A stretch of DNA of 64,000 nucleotides from Plutella xylostella (Eukaryota; Arthropoda; Insecta; Lepidoptera; Plutellidae): the NCBI RefSeq assembly GCF_932276165.1, contig NC_064011.1:5287501-5351500 (forward strand). Direction: 5' to 3'. Both the position numbers and the translations under genes were made by a program. This document shows, piece after piece, positions 55,501 through 60,206 of this stretch. Position 1 is the stretch's first letter. The number at the start of each line of letters is the position of its first letter. The notes beneath the pieces are model-generated. The model saw only the letters and a program-made list of their open reading frames with translations, made no database searches and had not been told where the DNA came from.

Positions 55501-57124
55501 AAGTTCTTTTCTAGACGCTTCCGTGCTTCGGAGGGCACGTTAAGCCGTGGATCCCGGTTGCTGCATCGGCAGCAGTCATTAAGCCTAGTCAGAGGCCTTC
55601 GGGCGGCTTGAAAACATCTGACAGTCGGGTTGCCCACTTACCCGACAACTCTCTCAGCACATAGCTTGTGTTGGGGTCCAGTAACCCGCACTAGGCCAGC
55701 GTGGTGGACTAGGCCTAAAACCCTTCCTTCATTGAAAGGAGACCCGTGCCCCAGCAGTGGGGACGTGATGGGTCGTGATATGATGTGATGTAATGTGATG
55801 TGACGTCGTTTGAACATGTAAGTACAGCATGGTTGTATAATTCGCGGTCGTATGGTGACCGCGTAAGTAATGACCAATTTTCTAGACTAGACTTACAACG
55901 CACTCTTTCATTTCAGTTTATGGACTTAGTAAGTTATAATCAACATCTTTCAGGCGTCTGTAGAGTAAATTAATTGAAAAAAAGAGTTTATCTTTAATAG
56001 ACAGTTTATCTAGCCTAGCATGTTAAACTATAAAGAAATAAAAACTTTCCAATATTAGTGTAGAATTAATTTATAAAAGAGATCTTTACCTACGAAATAA
56101 AAATTATAATTACTCGGTTCGTCTTCGAAAAATAAATTATTCATATTTTTTTTACTATGGCTTATTCAGTAATTTTAAATACTTACAAGCAGTAAGTCGC
56201 CTTTTTCATTTCAGTAAAGGGTGCCCGTAAGTTTATCAATTATTGGTCTTTTTTGGTGGTATATAGATACCTACATTTACTTTCATGTAAGAAATATATT
56301 ATTTAAATAAATTATTGGTATCGATTCTGAAGGGCACATTCTAATTTTAACGCTGTCAAAAAACGCTTACAATCTCTCTAAATTTATTTGGCATTCTGAA
56401 GGCACTGTTTATCTCCAAAATTAGAGACGTCACTTTAAATTTTGAATCTGACAGCGTTAAAACTATTCAACTTAGGTTAGATGGTTGAATTGGTATTCTG
56501 AAGGTGCCATTTTTAGCGCTGTCAACTTAAAATTAGCCACTTTCTTCCTAAATTTAAAAAGGGTCTGAACAGGTGCCTGTTAAAATTATACTAAAATTTC
56601 TAAAAGTAAAACCGTGAGATATATGGGAAATTGTTGTTGTAGGTGCATAAATATGGATTTAACTTAGAGCTGATGTGTTGCTTTAGCATGTAAAGTTAAT
56701 TGCAACGACGCTAACTTATTGTTTTTTGAGAAACTACGATGTGAAAGTGACTCTGTTTTGTCATATTATTTCTAATATTTTGACAGAAAAATATGTAATG
56801 TAGGCATGATCCGGGTTGCTTAAAAACAACTTAAGTTACTGTTTTAGATCTAATAATTAATCAACACACCTACCGATCTACTTCAGGAATTACTCTAGCC
56901 CTCACTCTGTCCTCGGCTGTCCTCTTCCAAACAAACCAGCTCTACAGACTACAAGAAAAATACCTGTGTACCTATCCAGCTCACTACTTAGCCCTTTCAA
57001 CTTGTAAGAATATTTTACTCAAAGTGGTCCTTACATAACTCAAAATATTTAACTGCGTTTACTTACCTATTTTATTACAGTAAAAAACAAGTACTTGCCT
57101 ATGTTTTCTGAAAAATATGCCTGA
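28990..57124 (+). CDS. undescribed microexon gene: at least 26 exons, about 320 codons, unknown function
   Basis: Exons: 28990-29028, 29952-29978, 31044-31064, 31473-31481, 33655-33669, 33968-33976, 35750-35761, 36253-36264, 36419-36424, 42434-42673, 43076-43165, 43794-43838, 43958-43978, 44366-44387, 44466-44473, 46367-46414, 46524-46592, 46713-46721, 46954-46974, 47771-47791, 49144-49167, 55196-55204, 55917-55928, 56215-56226, 56887-57003, 57081-57124 (TGA). Every junction has AG before and GT after; 14 of 25 donors are GTAAGT. All introns are phase 1 except one phase-2 intron between 44387 and 44466, which is compensated at once. The joined 962 nt plus one upstream base is a multiple of three with no stop. 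Seventeen exons are 24 nt or shorter. Junction residues are mostly Val, Ile or Leu. No family recognised. Individual short exons may be wrong; the overall pattern is hard to obtain by chance. Confidence 0.75.
29136..29400 (+). repeat. dispersed repeat, second copy at 63488-63740
   Basis: Both copies begin 'aatagggaatatgcat' and share 'cactttattatagtaaaaaa'-like and 'acaaccatcacgaccact'-like segments, then 'ggtgtgacgtca'. Same orientation; no coding potential or clear terminal repeat. Family unknown. Confidence 0.6.
29600..29710. repeat. MITE fragment (ATTCTGAACGGTTCATCAA family)
   Basis: 'ctgaacggttcatcaa', 'cgattgtcccgc' and 'gtatctgagattaaaaaaca' match the complete palindromic copy at 55238-55403. 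Confidence 0.6.
29797..29875 (+). mobile_element. family C SINE 3' fragment
   Basis: 'attcgagagagtcaggtgca' followed by an AGAATAGAATA tail matches the body end of the element at 16745-17075, in the opposite orientation. Confidence 0.5.
30212..31007. mobile_element. pogo-like non-autonomous element 2 (AGGTGCAGGTGG ends)
   Basis: The element is flanked by TA. Its ends are 'aggtgcaggtggattattcc' and the complement of 'ggcattacccacctacact'. The motif GGTAATTCCGAA or its complement recurs at least seven times in both orientations (for example near 30430, 30454, 30658, 30807 and 30970). It has no transposase. It lies in an intron of the microexon gene, ending 36 bp before the exon at 31044. Confidence 0.7.
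31127..31172. repeat. MITE right-end fragment (CAGGGTGTTGCAAAA family)
   Basis: 'tgggtttcggcttagtatac' to 'caacaccctgtatata' matches the right terminus of 35778-36042. Confidence 0.6.
31573..33141 (+). pseudogene. 5'-truncated RTE-type LINE, reverse transcriptase intact
   Basis: The frame is open from about 31576 to the TGA at 33118, over 510 codons, and encodes a LINE reverse transcriptase. Visible motifs are AWKNAVVTILHKKGD, NYRPISLLSQVYKL, QAGFRSGYSTIDHI, AFVDYEKAFDSIEH (block A), GVRQGDTLSPKLF (block B), LRFADDIIILAE (FADD) and YLGHCLSF. The C-terminus is TWTLTKETVHRIRVAQRAMERAML and GRPPARWSDDICKVAGKQW. The YGAETWTL and GRPPARW features and the (ATG)n tail (33119-33141) are typical of the RTE clade. 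The apurinic endonuclease domain is missing (5' truncation). No internal stop suggests a young insertion, in the sense orientation within an intron of the microexon gene. Confidence 0.9.
33318..33405. repeat. MITE fragment (CAGGGTGTTGCAAAA family)
   Basis: 'gtgttgcaaaaagggtaagt' and 'caatatcctgtattg' are both ends of an internally deleted copy. Confidence 0.55.
34030..34175 (+). mobile_element. 5S-derived SINE fragment
   Basis: 'tagacgcttccgtgcttcgg' to 'gcccacttacctgacaactc' matches the middle of 55412-55790; head and tail are missing. Confidence 0.6.
34277..35113. mobile_element. unclassified element with GTATAACGTTCA repeats and an internal tandem duplication
   Basis: The ends 'cgaggtataaaaacgaat' and 'cgtttttatacgtcg' are imperfect inverted repeats. 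Flanking parts contain many copies of 'gtataacgttcat' in both orientations. The centre is a tandem duplication of about 150 bp (34550-34695 and 34711-34850) sharing 'tgttgggaga', 'ctccgctccgcttcgctg', 'aacatgtgca' and 'ctatctttaggttttgg'. An ORF over the duplication is repeat-derived. I do not recognise the family. Confidence 0.55.
35211..35337. mobile_element. nested MITE with inverted 'gcgctcgctc' core
   Basis: It is related to 13207-13345 ('tctccgtcacgctcgctctt' paired with 'gtgagcgcgatgcaaaactc'). It is bounded by 'tctgttc' on both sides, a likely 7-8 bp target duplication, which suggests a hAT-type MITE. Confidence 0.65.
35500..35605 (+). pseudogene. RTE-type LINE C-terminal remnant
   Basis: The plus strand encodes GRPRKRWRDDLDNF followed by WCEQAQERDKWN, the conserved C-terminal motif of RTE-type reverse transcriptase proteins. 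The upstream part is lost. Confidence 0.6.
35778..36042. mobile_element. complete MITE (CAGGGTGTTGCAAAA family)
   Basis: The element begins 'cagggtgttgcaaaattggt' after TATA and ends 'ccctttttgcaacaccctg' before TATA. The inverted arms are about 100 bp, pairing 'gcatgttatatctaagcccg' with 'cgggcttagatataacatgc'. It sits 16 bp downstream of the 35750-35761 microexon, so the donor region is intact. Confidence 0.8.
36465..36600 (+). mobile_element. family C SINE fragment
   Basis: 'gtggaccagcgtggttggaa' and 'attcgatagagccaggtgca' match the body of 16745-17075 in the opposite orientation. The tRNA head is missing. Confidence 0.55.
37195..38698 (-). pseudogene. 5'-truncated LINE (CR1/Jockey-like) inserted in a piggyBac gene
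   Basis: The minus strand encodes KFGFRKNISTVDAVLKL, then AVFLDLAKAFDTV (block A), SYGVPQGSILGPTLFL (block B) and TYADDTVLLF (YADD). A frameshift near 38285 follows, and a second frame to 37384 carries IKYLGITIDKYLNFKTHID and the C-terminal region. The end of that frame runs through a GT/CA microsatellite (37469-37529), read as His-Thr repeats. The 3' UTR has 'aataaagattttcgat' on the minus strand near 37200. The piggyBac frame reads directly into the LINE at about 38698, so the two proteins look fused; this is an insertion junction and not a functional fusion. Confidence 0.85.
38699..41552 (-). pseudogene. piggyBac-type transposase gene, 5' half, broken
   Basis: The 5' terminus reads TTAACCCGTATCCTCCCAG on the minus strand (TTAA at 41549-41552), the piggyBac target and CCC end. 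A short first exon (41331-41347, MANRKT) splices by GTAAGT to an acceptor at 41090. The second exon encodes an acidic N-terminus (MSQLEEDDDFFAAD), is interrupted by a nested element (39804-40787), then continues with KRRRVEVARKWKF and LENPVQFF. A frameshift in a homopolymer near 39622 follows. The DDE_Tnp_1_7 region includes LSIDESMIPFYGKHGTKQ, YKNWSICTRLGYL and SYSFYFDNFFTSLPLLDEL (two catalytic Asp contexts). The C-terminal half and 3' end are absent, replaced by the LINE at 38698. Confidence 0.85.
39804..40787. mobile_element. TIR element nested in the piggyBac gene
   Basis: The ends 'ccccatccacacgctcggcg' and, inverted, 'gccccatccatacgcttgct' lie beside TATA on both sides. The subterminal parts are rich in 'caaacagcaaacag' and 'gtttgctgtttgccgtgttt'. 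Treating the duplication as TA restores the piggyBac frame across the insertion. The centre is AT-rich with 'ttttatctcacccctaaggg' and holds no transposase. Confidence 0.7.
41656..41701 (+). other. possible extra exon of the microexon gene beside the piggyBac end
   Basis: A pyrimidine-rich acceptor (ATTACTCTTATTAG) and a GTGAGT donor bound 46 nt encoding LLESLGRLAHHKSL in phase 1. The open frame extends upstream to the piggyBac TTAA (41549) through LLFMEMIAVTLASKE. It leaves phase 2, and I found no 3n+2 partner exon before 42434, so it is not in the main model. It may be an alternative or dead exon. Confidence 0.3.
41786..41963. mobile_element. palindromic PIF-like MITE (GACCCAGTTCA ends)
   Basis: The arms 'gacccagttcagatgacaag' and 'cttgtcatgtgaactgggtc' continue as 'cgcgcgttttgat' and 'tacaactacatacattttatt' for about 75 bp. 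Flanks are TTTAG/TTTAG. The ends resemble those of 15612-16462. Confidence 0.75.
42434..42673 (+). CDS. microexon gene, largest exon: Pro/Arg-rich then Gly/Lys-rich polybasic block
   Basis: The 240-nt exon follows CATACAG and ends at GTGAGA in phase 1. It encodes about 80 residues (51-130 of the model): KPIRPRPPRLPRPPRRP, a PKPTRPPARPTRRP stretch, a tandem TTPGRRS pair from a 21-bp duplication (about 42571-42612), and a GKGKGKGKGK run ending in KRKRRQRRR. Almost no acidic residues are present. The Pro/Arg pattern is like mammalian and insect proline-arginine-rich antimicrobial peptides, and the tail like nuclear or extracellular-matrix basic tracts; neither is a homology claim. GC-rich composition contrasts sharply with the AT-rich introns. 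If the donor were not used, translation would stop three codons later at TAG. Confidence 0.75.
42804..42881. repeat. near-perfect hairpin repeat
   Basis: 'aacggcgttttcattttctt' and 'aagaaaatgaaaacgccgtt' are inverted copies with arms of about 30 bp ('ttttgccaaa'/'tttggcaaaa') and a loop of about 15 bp. Probably a miniature element. Confidence 0.7.
43076..43165 (+). CDS. microexon gene, Cys-containing 90-nt exon
   Basis: Acceptor TTTATTTACAG, donor GTAAGT, phase 1-1. It encodes KRRRCYRHMECMKFG, then ITSYLMEVISTPDKNG, continuing the basic run and adding two Cys. The length, frame and splice sites together make it one of the best supported exons of the model. Confidence 0.75.
43198..43396 (-). 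mobile_element. family A SINE (long-tail), head truncated
   Basis: The minus-strand copy ends near the B box ('ggttcgattcccggctgggg') at about 43391. The tail at 43200 is 'gatgtccccacatattt'. Confidence 0.75.
43794..44473 (+). CDS. microexon gene, exons 43794-43838, 43958-43978, 44366-44387, 44466-44473
   Basis: These four exons of 45, 21, 22 and 8 nt encode DEEVKGVTVAGLWNSG, VMESCMQG, VVLEQPD and NGTG. The third leaves phase 2 through GTATGT and the 8-nt exon restores phase 1, the only departure from phase 1 in the model. NGT is a potential N-glycosylation sequon created across the junction. Confidence 0.7.
44008..44255 (-). mobile_element. family A SINE (long-tail), minus strand
   Basis: Head at the 44255 side ('gacgatcgaatgatgtagtg'), B box 'ggttcgattcccggctgggg', tail 'ggccgtgtgtgagatgtccc'. 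It is inserted between the 43958 and 44366 exons. Confidence 0.8.
44487..45551 (+). pseudogene. LINE reverse transcriptase fragments (CR1/Jockey-like), internally rearranged
   Basis: The first part encodes FRNAFDAVVFHIFLGVL, then SYLHGRRQTVHIEEF and AGVPQGGVLSPLLF (block B). At 44717 it breaks into non-LINE sequence bounded by 'gagatgttgggc' on both sides (44706-44717 and 44843-44854). The frame from 44847 resumes after the FADD block with MRYDSKFLLSEHIDHIANKA, YVRSTLEYASTIWSPHY and a His/Arg-rich C-terminus to the stop at 45549. The catalytic Asp pair is deleted. It lies 13 bp downstream of the 44466-44473 exon donor. The 3' tail appears to end in AAAT repeats at 46072-46097. Confidence 0.8.
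46367..46592 (+). CDS. microexon gene, CCPC and acidic exons (46367-46414, 46524-46592)
   Basis: The 48-nt exon encodes VSDEECCPCDANGANN (three Cys) and the 69-nt exon NATEAIEDSDKIDEINDQ followed by KEKIK. Both are phase 1-1 with TCTGCAG/GTAAGT and TTTTACAG/GTGAGT sites and only 109 bp apart. The acidic composition contrasts with the polybasic exon upstream. NAT at the junction is a potential N-glycosylation site. Confidence 0.75.
46713..49167 (+). CDS. microexon gene, exons 46713-46721, 46954-46974, 47771-47791, 49144-49167
   Basis: Exons of 9, 21, 21 and 24 nt encode LAPG, VKSPIGAG, VLDPLAE and FLVPGYGAG, all phase 1-1. Donors are GTAAGT, GTAATA, GTAAGC and GTAAAC, so the second and fourth are weaker. 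The residue style (Gly, Ala, Pro, Val) repeats that of the N-terminal microexon block. Confidence 0.65.
46742..46883. mobile_element. MITE (GGGCCACTTGCACCAACA family)
   Basis: The ends 'agggccacttgcaccaacat' and 'tgtttttgcaagtgccccta' and the arms 'gatctcgatta' and 'aaatcgagatttgacactaa' form a nearly complete palindrome of about 140 bp. Confidence 0.75.
47236..47405. repeat. diverged MITE fragment (CAGGGTGTTGCAAAA family)
   Basis: 'gtcacgtgaccgacaaagtt' matches the interior of 35778-36042, and 'tataccacttttgctacaac' resembles its right end. Confidence 0.5.
48079..48700. repeat. transposon-like sequence with CAGGGTGATTGGTAAGTCG end
   Basis: The left boundary 'tatacagggtgattggtaag' is a typical element terminus next to TATA. 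A clear right end was not found; 'agtatatacaggatactg' near 48697-48714 is a candidate. No coding sequence. Confidence 0.35.
48727..49106 (+). mobile_element. tRNA-derived SINE (family B)
   Basis: Near-identical to 9611-9986 over about 375 bp, from 'gcctctgcggtctagtggta' to 'aattcggctaggaggacatt'. It ends 38 bp before the 49144 exon. Confidence 0.8.
49451..50677 (+). CDS. Jockey-type LINE ORF1 (gag-like, three CCHC zinc knuckles)
   Basis: The ATG at 49451 (MESRKK) opens an intact frame of 408 codons. ORF1 proteins of Jockey elements bind the element RNA. The N-terminal half is Ser/Thr/Pro-rich, and the middle has a compact fold region with IVIKNLHHTTPHEEI. Near the C-terminus three zinc knuckles follow: CTRCQQYGHTTNNC, CVKCALPHKTSDC and CALCLGSHPANYKGC. 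The tail ends RQSSTEKPLSYADMLKNHP. No stop or frameshift, so the insertion is recent. It lies in an intron of the microexon gene in sense orientation. Confidence 0.9.
   Translation: MESRKKNPKYVQQVFHKGLFNAANPPSTSHGSAILSPGDLPSCDTAGAKPPASSDSYSLDSTTTEIEDNFSHPSQSNPEWQRVPMMRSNKRRRTSTSPPVDVSPQMSNRFDGLPTDTPEPSESVKKTYKPPPFILYGIEDVNKLAKTIEEKLNPTDYSFKIITKNQLRVNCVNTESYKILVSLIREKGLIGHTSTFTHKDEKCCRIVIKNLHHTTPHEEIIKEIAKSGNLVVGEVINARYGPEKKPTSTFFVKLEPGPNNKKAKDIKYIFHTAVIIEDPKKRQTVVQCTRCQQYGHTTNNCTRPFRCVKCALPHKTSDCPKKDRNSPAKCALCLGSHPANYKGCNVYQELKKRKLEKTRNPFVAKANNKTETQNNETKEKATAGPRTFSRQSSTEKPLSYADMLKNHP
50803..52860 (+). pseudogene. Jockey-type LINE ORF2 (endonuclease and reverse transcriptase), damaged and 3' truncated
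   Basis: The frame begins LKIATWNINGLPPNKHEL (apurinic endonuclease), with LISETHF, GGTAILIK, VGGDWNSKHTDWGS and SGHTPVIVTM. There is no ATG between the upstream TGA and this point, so the start has been lost or is non-AUG. A TAG stops the frame at 52120-52122. The same frame then carries the reverse transcriptase (YRPISLLPIISKICERI, HQFGFQSRHASIEQVHRV, AAFLDIQQAFDRVWHKG) to 52698. A frameshift near 52686 leads to AGVPQGSVLGPMLY and TATYADDTAILANN (YADD, from 52800). Sequence after about 52860 loses coding character, so the 3' end is missing. Confidence 0.88.
53313..53545 (-). mobile_element. family A SINE (short-tail), minus strand
   Basis: Head at the 53545 side, B box 'gggttcgattcccggctggg', tail 'acaaggcgtgagtgtt'. 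A small internal deletion removes one 'agatatttgt' unit. Confidence 0.8.
53768..55093. mobile_element. pogo-like non-autonomous element 3 (AGGTCAGGTGGGG ends)
   Basis: TA flanks 'aggtcaggtggggtaagagg' at the left and 'cttaccccacctgacct' at the right. The motif CTCTTACCCCA/GGGGTAAGAGG or a close variant recurs at least six times in both orientations. At 54320 an ATG opens MPRAYVRKTDSSSLLLAKTE, resembling the start of pogo/Tigger-type transposases (psq-like DNA-binding N-terminus), but the frame stops after about 38 codons. It is therefore a deletion derivative. Confidence 0.75.
55196..56226 (+). CDS. microexon gene, exons 55196-55204, 55917-55928, 56215-56226
   Basis: Three exons of 9, 12 and 12 nt encode GKL, IYGL and IKGA in phase 1, each with an exact GTAAGT donor and a TATAG or TTTCAG acceptor. 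A palindromic MITE and a 5S SINE occupy the first intron, but the splice sites are untouched. Confidence 0.65.
55238..55403. mobile_element. palindromic MITE (TTTTTAATCTCAGATACTAAA ends)
   Basis: 'tttaatctcagatactaaat' pairs with 'atttagtatctgagattaaa', and pairing continues through 'tgacagattcagaacggttc' with one or two mismatches. It starts only 33 bp after the 55196 exon donor. Confidence 0.75.
55412..55790 (+). mobile_element. 5S-rRNA-derived SINE, near full length
   Basis: The head contains 'gatcgtaactgaggttaagc', 'gatcagtcattggatgggtg' and 'acc', resembling the internal control region of insect 5S rRNA. The body matches the minus-strand copy at 1403-1781. The tail is GATGTGATG repeats (55770-55803). 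Confidence 0.8.
56316..56530. repeat. MITE fragments (GGTATTCTGAAGGTGCC family)
   Basis: 'ggtatcgattctgaagggca' and 'ttggtattctgaaggtgcca' are two ends of a family whose inverted partner lies at 59950-60097 ('tgcgcccttcagaatcggta'). 'gcgctgtcaact' type segments are shared. Confidence 0.55.
56887..57124 (+). CDS. microexon gene, C-terminal exons (56887-57003 and 57081-57124)
   Basis: The 117-nt exon (acceptor CTACTTCAG, donor GTAAGA, phase 1-1) encodes RITLALTLSSAVLF, a hydrophobic segment, then QTNQLYRLQEKYLC and TYPAHYLALST. The last exon follows TTTTATTACAG and reads LKNKYLPMFSEKYA and TGA (57122-57124). The hydrophobic stretch could be a membrane segment or a processing or packing helix. 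AATAAA at 57212-57217 lies 88 nt after the stop and is a good poly(A) signal. Confidence 0.7.
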
Positions 57125-57211
57125 CTTTACGAAACTAATACTTACGAGGTATACTATTACTCTTTATGAAAGAAGAAAGAAGTTTTGTAGACGTAAAACT
57201 TTATTTGGGTG

Positions 57212-57217
57212 AATAAA
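57212..57217 (+). terminator. poly(A) signal of the microexon gene
   Basis: A canonical AATAAA in 'gggtgaataaaatagc'. It is 88 nt downstream of the proposed TGA and upstream of the hAT element, so the gene can end here. Confidence 0.5.
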
Positions 57218-57649
57218 ATAGCACACACGACACACACTAGTTGTGTTTTTTATAACACCAATAATACACAATTGCTTGATTTCATTTCTGTATTTTATTT
57301 CCATTATTCTTCTTCTTCGTAGGTAGGTAGGTGGTCTGATGGCCATTGTAGTATTGTTGTCCTGTATCCAGTATTTCATATTTGGCTTATGGGTAGGGTT
57401 GCCAACATTTTTTCACCAAATTATAGTATATTTCAAAATAAGTTATAAAAAATATACTATATTTTTCTTTAGTGTCCACTAAAGAAAAATATAGTACATT
57501 TTTTGAAAATCGAATAAAACACTAATTTGTTACTCAGTTATTTTTATTTTTGTAAAAATTGTACTTTTTTGCATCTTTTAAAAGTTTTTTTATCTAATAT
57601 AAACGTATTAAATGCTTTTTTTTAAAGTTTATGTTGCTTTGTCTCACAC

Positions 57650-57917
57650 ACACACACGCACTCACGCCTTGTACTAATGTACTCCCTTGCGGGGTAGGCA
57701 GAGGTGCATTGCTGCACCCACTTTTCGCCAGAGTGTTATGTTAGTCCCAATACTCCCAATGTAATAGGGGGCGGGCCTATTGCCATTTTACGGGCACATC
57801 CAAGACCTGAGAACAAATATCTGTGTTTAAACAAATATCTGCCCCAGCCGGGAATCGAACCCGGGACCATCGGCTCAGTAGTCAGGGTCACTAACCACTA
57901 CGCCATTCGGTCGTCAT
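57650..57917 (-). mobile_element. family A SINE nested in the hAT element
   Basis: Complete minus-strand short-tail copy with a small duplication ('cccaatactcccaatg'). Head at 57917, tail in CA-repeat at 57645-57660. Confidence 0.8.
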
Positions 57918-58034
57918 TGCTCTGTCTCACTGTGTTGTTTTATCTGCAATGAGTAAAGAAACAAAGCAAGCACACCAATATTCATGCAATTGAACTATCA
58001 AACAACAAACATAAAACAAAGAAGAAAAATTAAG

Positions 58035-58237
58035 TCACCTGTCCAATACCACTTTTTCCAATAGAAATTGTAATGTTATATAATGTGCATTTTGCGTTAA
58101 AAATATTTTCAGAGTCTTTTCTAATCCAAGCGTAAGATTTTTCCCATTCGGGTTTGTATTTTTGTAACCGTTTTTCAGTTTTCCGCTTTTTAGTAGGCGT
58201 TACTGCACCTTTACTGTCACTACTACTGTTATTATTT
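58035..58237 (-). pseudogene. BED-type zinc finger remnant of a hAT transposase
   Basis: The minus strand encodes KRKTEKRLQKYKPEWEKS, then YAWIRKDSENIFNAKC and TISIGKSGIGQVT. This resembles BED finger proteins of hAT transposons, with the first Cys retained. Downstream coding sequence has gone, so the element depends on transposase from elsewhere. Confidence 0.6.
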
Positions 58238-58396
58238 TACTTCTGTTATATTATCAAAACACTAAATAAAAAACTTGAAACTCAAAACAAAACAAAACAA
58301 CGGCGCGCAACGTGAAAACTTTTTCACAGAAAAAAGGAAGAACTTTGACATTGTCAGTTTGACTTTGACGTTTGACGCTTCACGTTCGGATACATG

Positions 58397-58543
58397 TATA
58401 GTGCCACAAACTTATCTGTTCCGGTGAGAGCAAACTAAATTGGTCCATATAATCTATGTCAATATGAAATTCATTGAGTAAGTAATGAGGTATGGACCAA
58501 TTTAGTTCGCTCTCACCGGAACAGATAAGTTTGTGGCACTATA
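58397..58543. mobile_element. palindromic MITE (AGTGCCACAAACTTATCTG ends)
   Basis: 'agtgccacaaacttatctgt' pairs exactly with 'acagataagtttgtggcact' in TATA flanks. This short form is the uninterrupted version of the element at 35178-35690. Confidence 0.85.
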
Positions 58544-58803
58544 CAGCCCGCCCGCCTGCATCTTGCGCCGCGCCACGCGCGCACGCGCCCCGTCTCGCAG
58601 GTTTTGAGCGCGAATTTTGAATTCATAATAGTTGAATTGTTTGGATAATTACCTCGCGCATCGTTTTATTACTGTGAAAAGTGTACCTACTGAAATATAG
58701 TATTTTTGCGTACTATATTTTAGTTCAACAGTATATAGTACGAAGAGCCAAAATATAGTACAATACTATATAATATAGTACGGTTGGCAACCCTACTTAT
58801 GGG

Positions 58804-59940
58804 TGTGGTTGATATTTCATTTTCTTTATTTTTGTCACTGAAAAATAAAGTAAGTAGGTATGATGTATGGATAGTTGACAGAATTAAGCTTATCCTTATA
58901 AGTAGGTACTCATTTTCACAAAACTTTGGAGTTTAGAAATGAAAGGGCTAGAACACAAACTTTAGTAAATAACTGATGCCTGATTACTGATAAAACATTA
59001 AAATATTTCCATTTTACGTAACTCTCTAAACTAATACGTAAACTTCAACACGCAAGCTTACCTTATCTATTTTCCAATTGCATATTGCAAACACAAACAT
59101 AATAATAGATGTTTGTTTTGTATTGTAAAGAATTAACAAAAATACTTTAAAAAAATAGCGGCAAACTTTTCGGCGGAAAATTGAAAATGGCGGCGCGATG
59201 GCTGGTGCGCCGCGCCGCCGCGCCGGTGCGCCTCGCGCGCATGCGCCATAGAGATGTACCAAGTACAATGTTCCTTGCTTCCGACCTATGCTTTAATGAA
59301 AAAATAATCGATGATGGATCGATTCCCGAGTAGGCACTTTTATTTTAATCATATTCGTTTTTGGTAAATATATTAGTACTGATAGGGTTTGTGCTTTTGT
59401 AAGTAAGTATTCAATACTTTTCATATTTTTGTATGAATATCTTCCCTTATACATTTGCTTATATTACGTATCATCAAGTAATAAACATTTAAGTAGTTAC
59501 CTAAGTAAGTTTAATTATCGTGGAAAACATTAAGATGTAGAACGTAGCAACTAGGTACAGTATACTTTCCGTAAAAGCTATAGTTAAAAATAAAAATCAT
59601 TCGAGTTCAATAATCGATTATATTCGATTACTATCACTATTTCATAAACTTACCTCATCTCTACTCTGTTATATTTTTTTAAATCACATGGAAAAGTCCA
59701 TAGAACATCATAGAAGCAATATGAATATTTTTTCTAGTCAGAGTTACCAGTTGCAATAATGAATTATGAATATGTTACATAAATAATTGAAATTATCACG
59801 AAAACCAATATAAATGCCTGGTATTTCATCCTTTTCAGTATTTTCAACTACTATTTATGATAATTAAATGTATTTGGAGTACTTAAAGGATAAAAAAATT
59901 AATCGATATTTTCGATTGTAATATACTTACCTACATGGCC
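58804..59940. other. mostly unannotated; one short GC-rich ORF
   Basis: AT-rich apart from 59180-59245. An ATG at 59187 in good context opens 48 codons (MAARWLVRRAAAPVRLARMR, then a less biased part, stop at 59331-59333). The start is Arg/Ala-rich without acidic residues, as in mitochondrial presequences. No splice partner was identified. Confidence 0.3.
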
Positions 59941-59949
59941 ACACTCATT

Positions 59950-60097
59950 TTAAAGACGTCAAACCAGCCTTCTAAATTTAGTTGGCCGCTAAAATCGTTG
60001 CCTTCAGAATAGCAAAAATTAGCGCTGTCAGTTAAATTTAGAGATTTTAGCTAATTTTAAAATTAGGAAGTGCGCCCTTCAGAATCGGTACCATTGT
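59950..60097. repeat. MITE copy inverted relative to 56316-56530
   Basis: 'ttagcgctgtcagttaaatt' and 'gcgcccttcagaatcggtac' are shared in reverse with the 56316 region. Confidence 0.5.
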
Positions 60098-60200
60098 ATA
60101 TGTATTTATGAGTAGATTGATTAACTTATTACTCATTGGGCCTCTTGGGACATTATCAATATTTAATAAACTTAATAAATATTTTTGTACCATTTTCTAG

Positions 60201-60206
60201 AATCGA
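60201..60206 (+). other. candidate 6-nt alternative exon of the microexon gene
   Basis: 'ccattttctag|AATCGA|gtaagt' has the same form as the proven-style exons. In phase 1 it cannot follow the 57003 donor because T plus AA gives a stop, but it can follow 56226 (C plus AA gives Gln). It would belong to an alternative 3' isoform. Confidence 0.35.

Larger units (their letters stand above)
57394..58795. mobile_element. non-autonomous hAT element with perfect 8-bp target duplication
   Basis: The termini 'tagggttgccaac' and 'gttggcaaccct' plus final A are inverted, and CTTATGGG flanks both sides (57386-57393 and 58796-58803). Subterminal 'atatagtat' motifs cluster at both ends. It carries a family A SINE (57650-57917), a MITE (58397-58543) and the decayed BED-finger fragment below. 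Confidence 0.9.

Noticed and set aside
58132..58151. Possible microexon between TTTTCAG and GTAAGA
   Set aside because: It lies inside the hAT element antisense to the BED-finger fragment and ends in the wrong phase.
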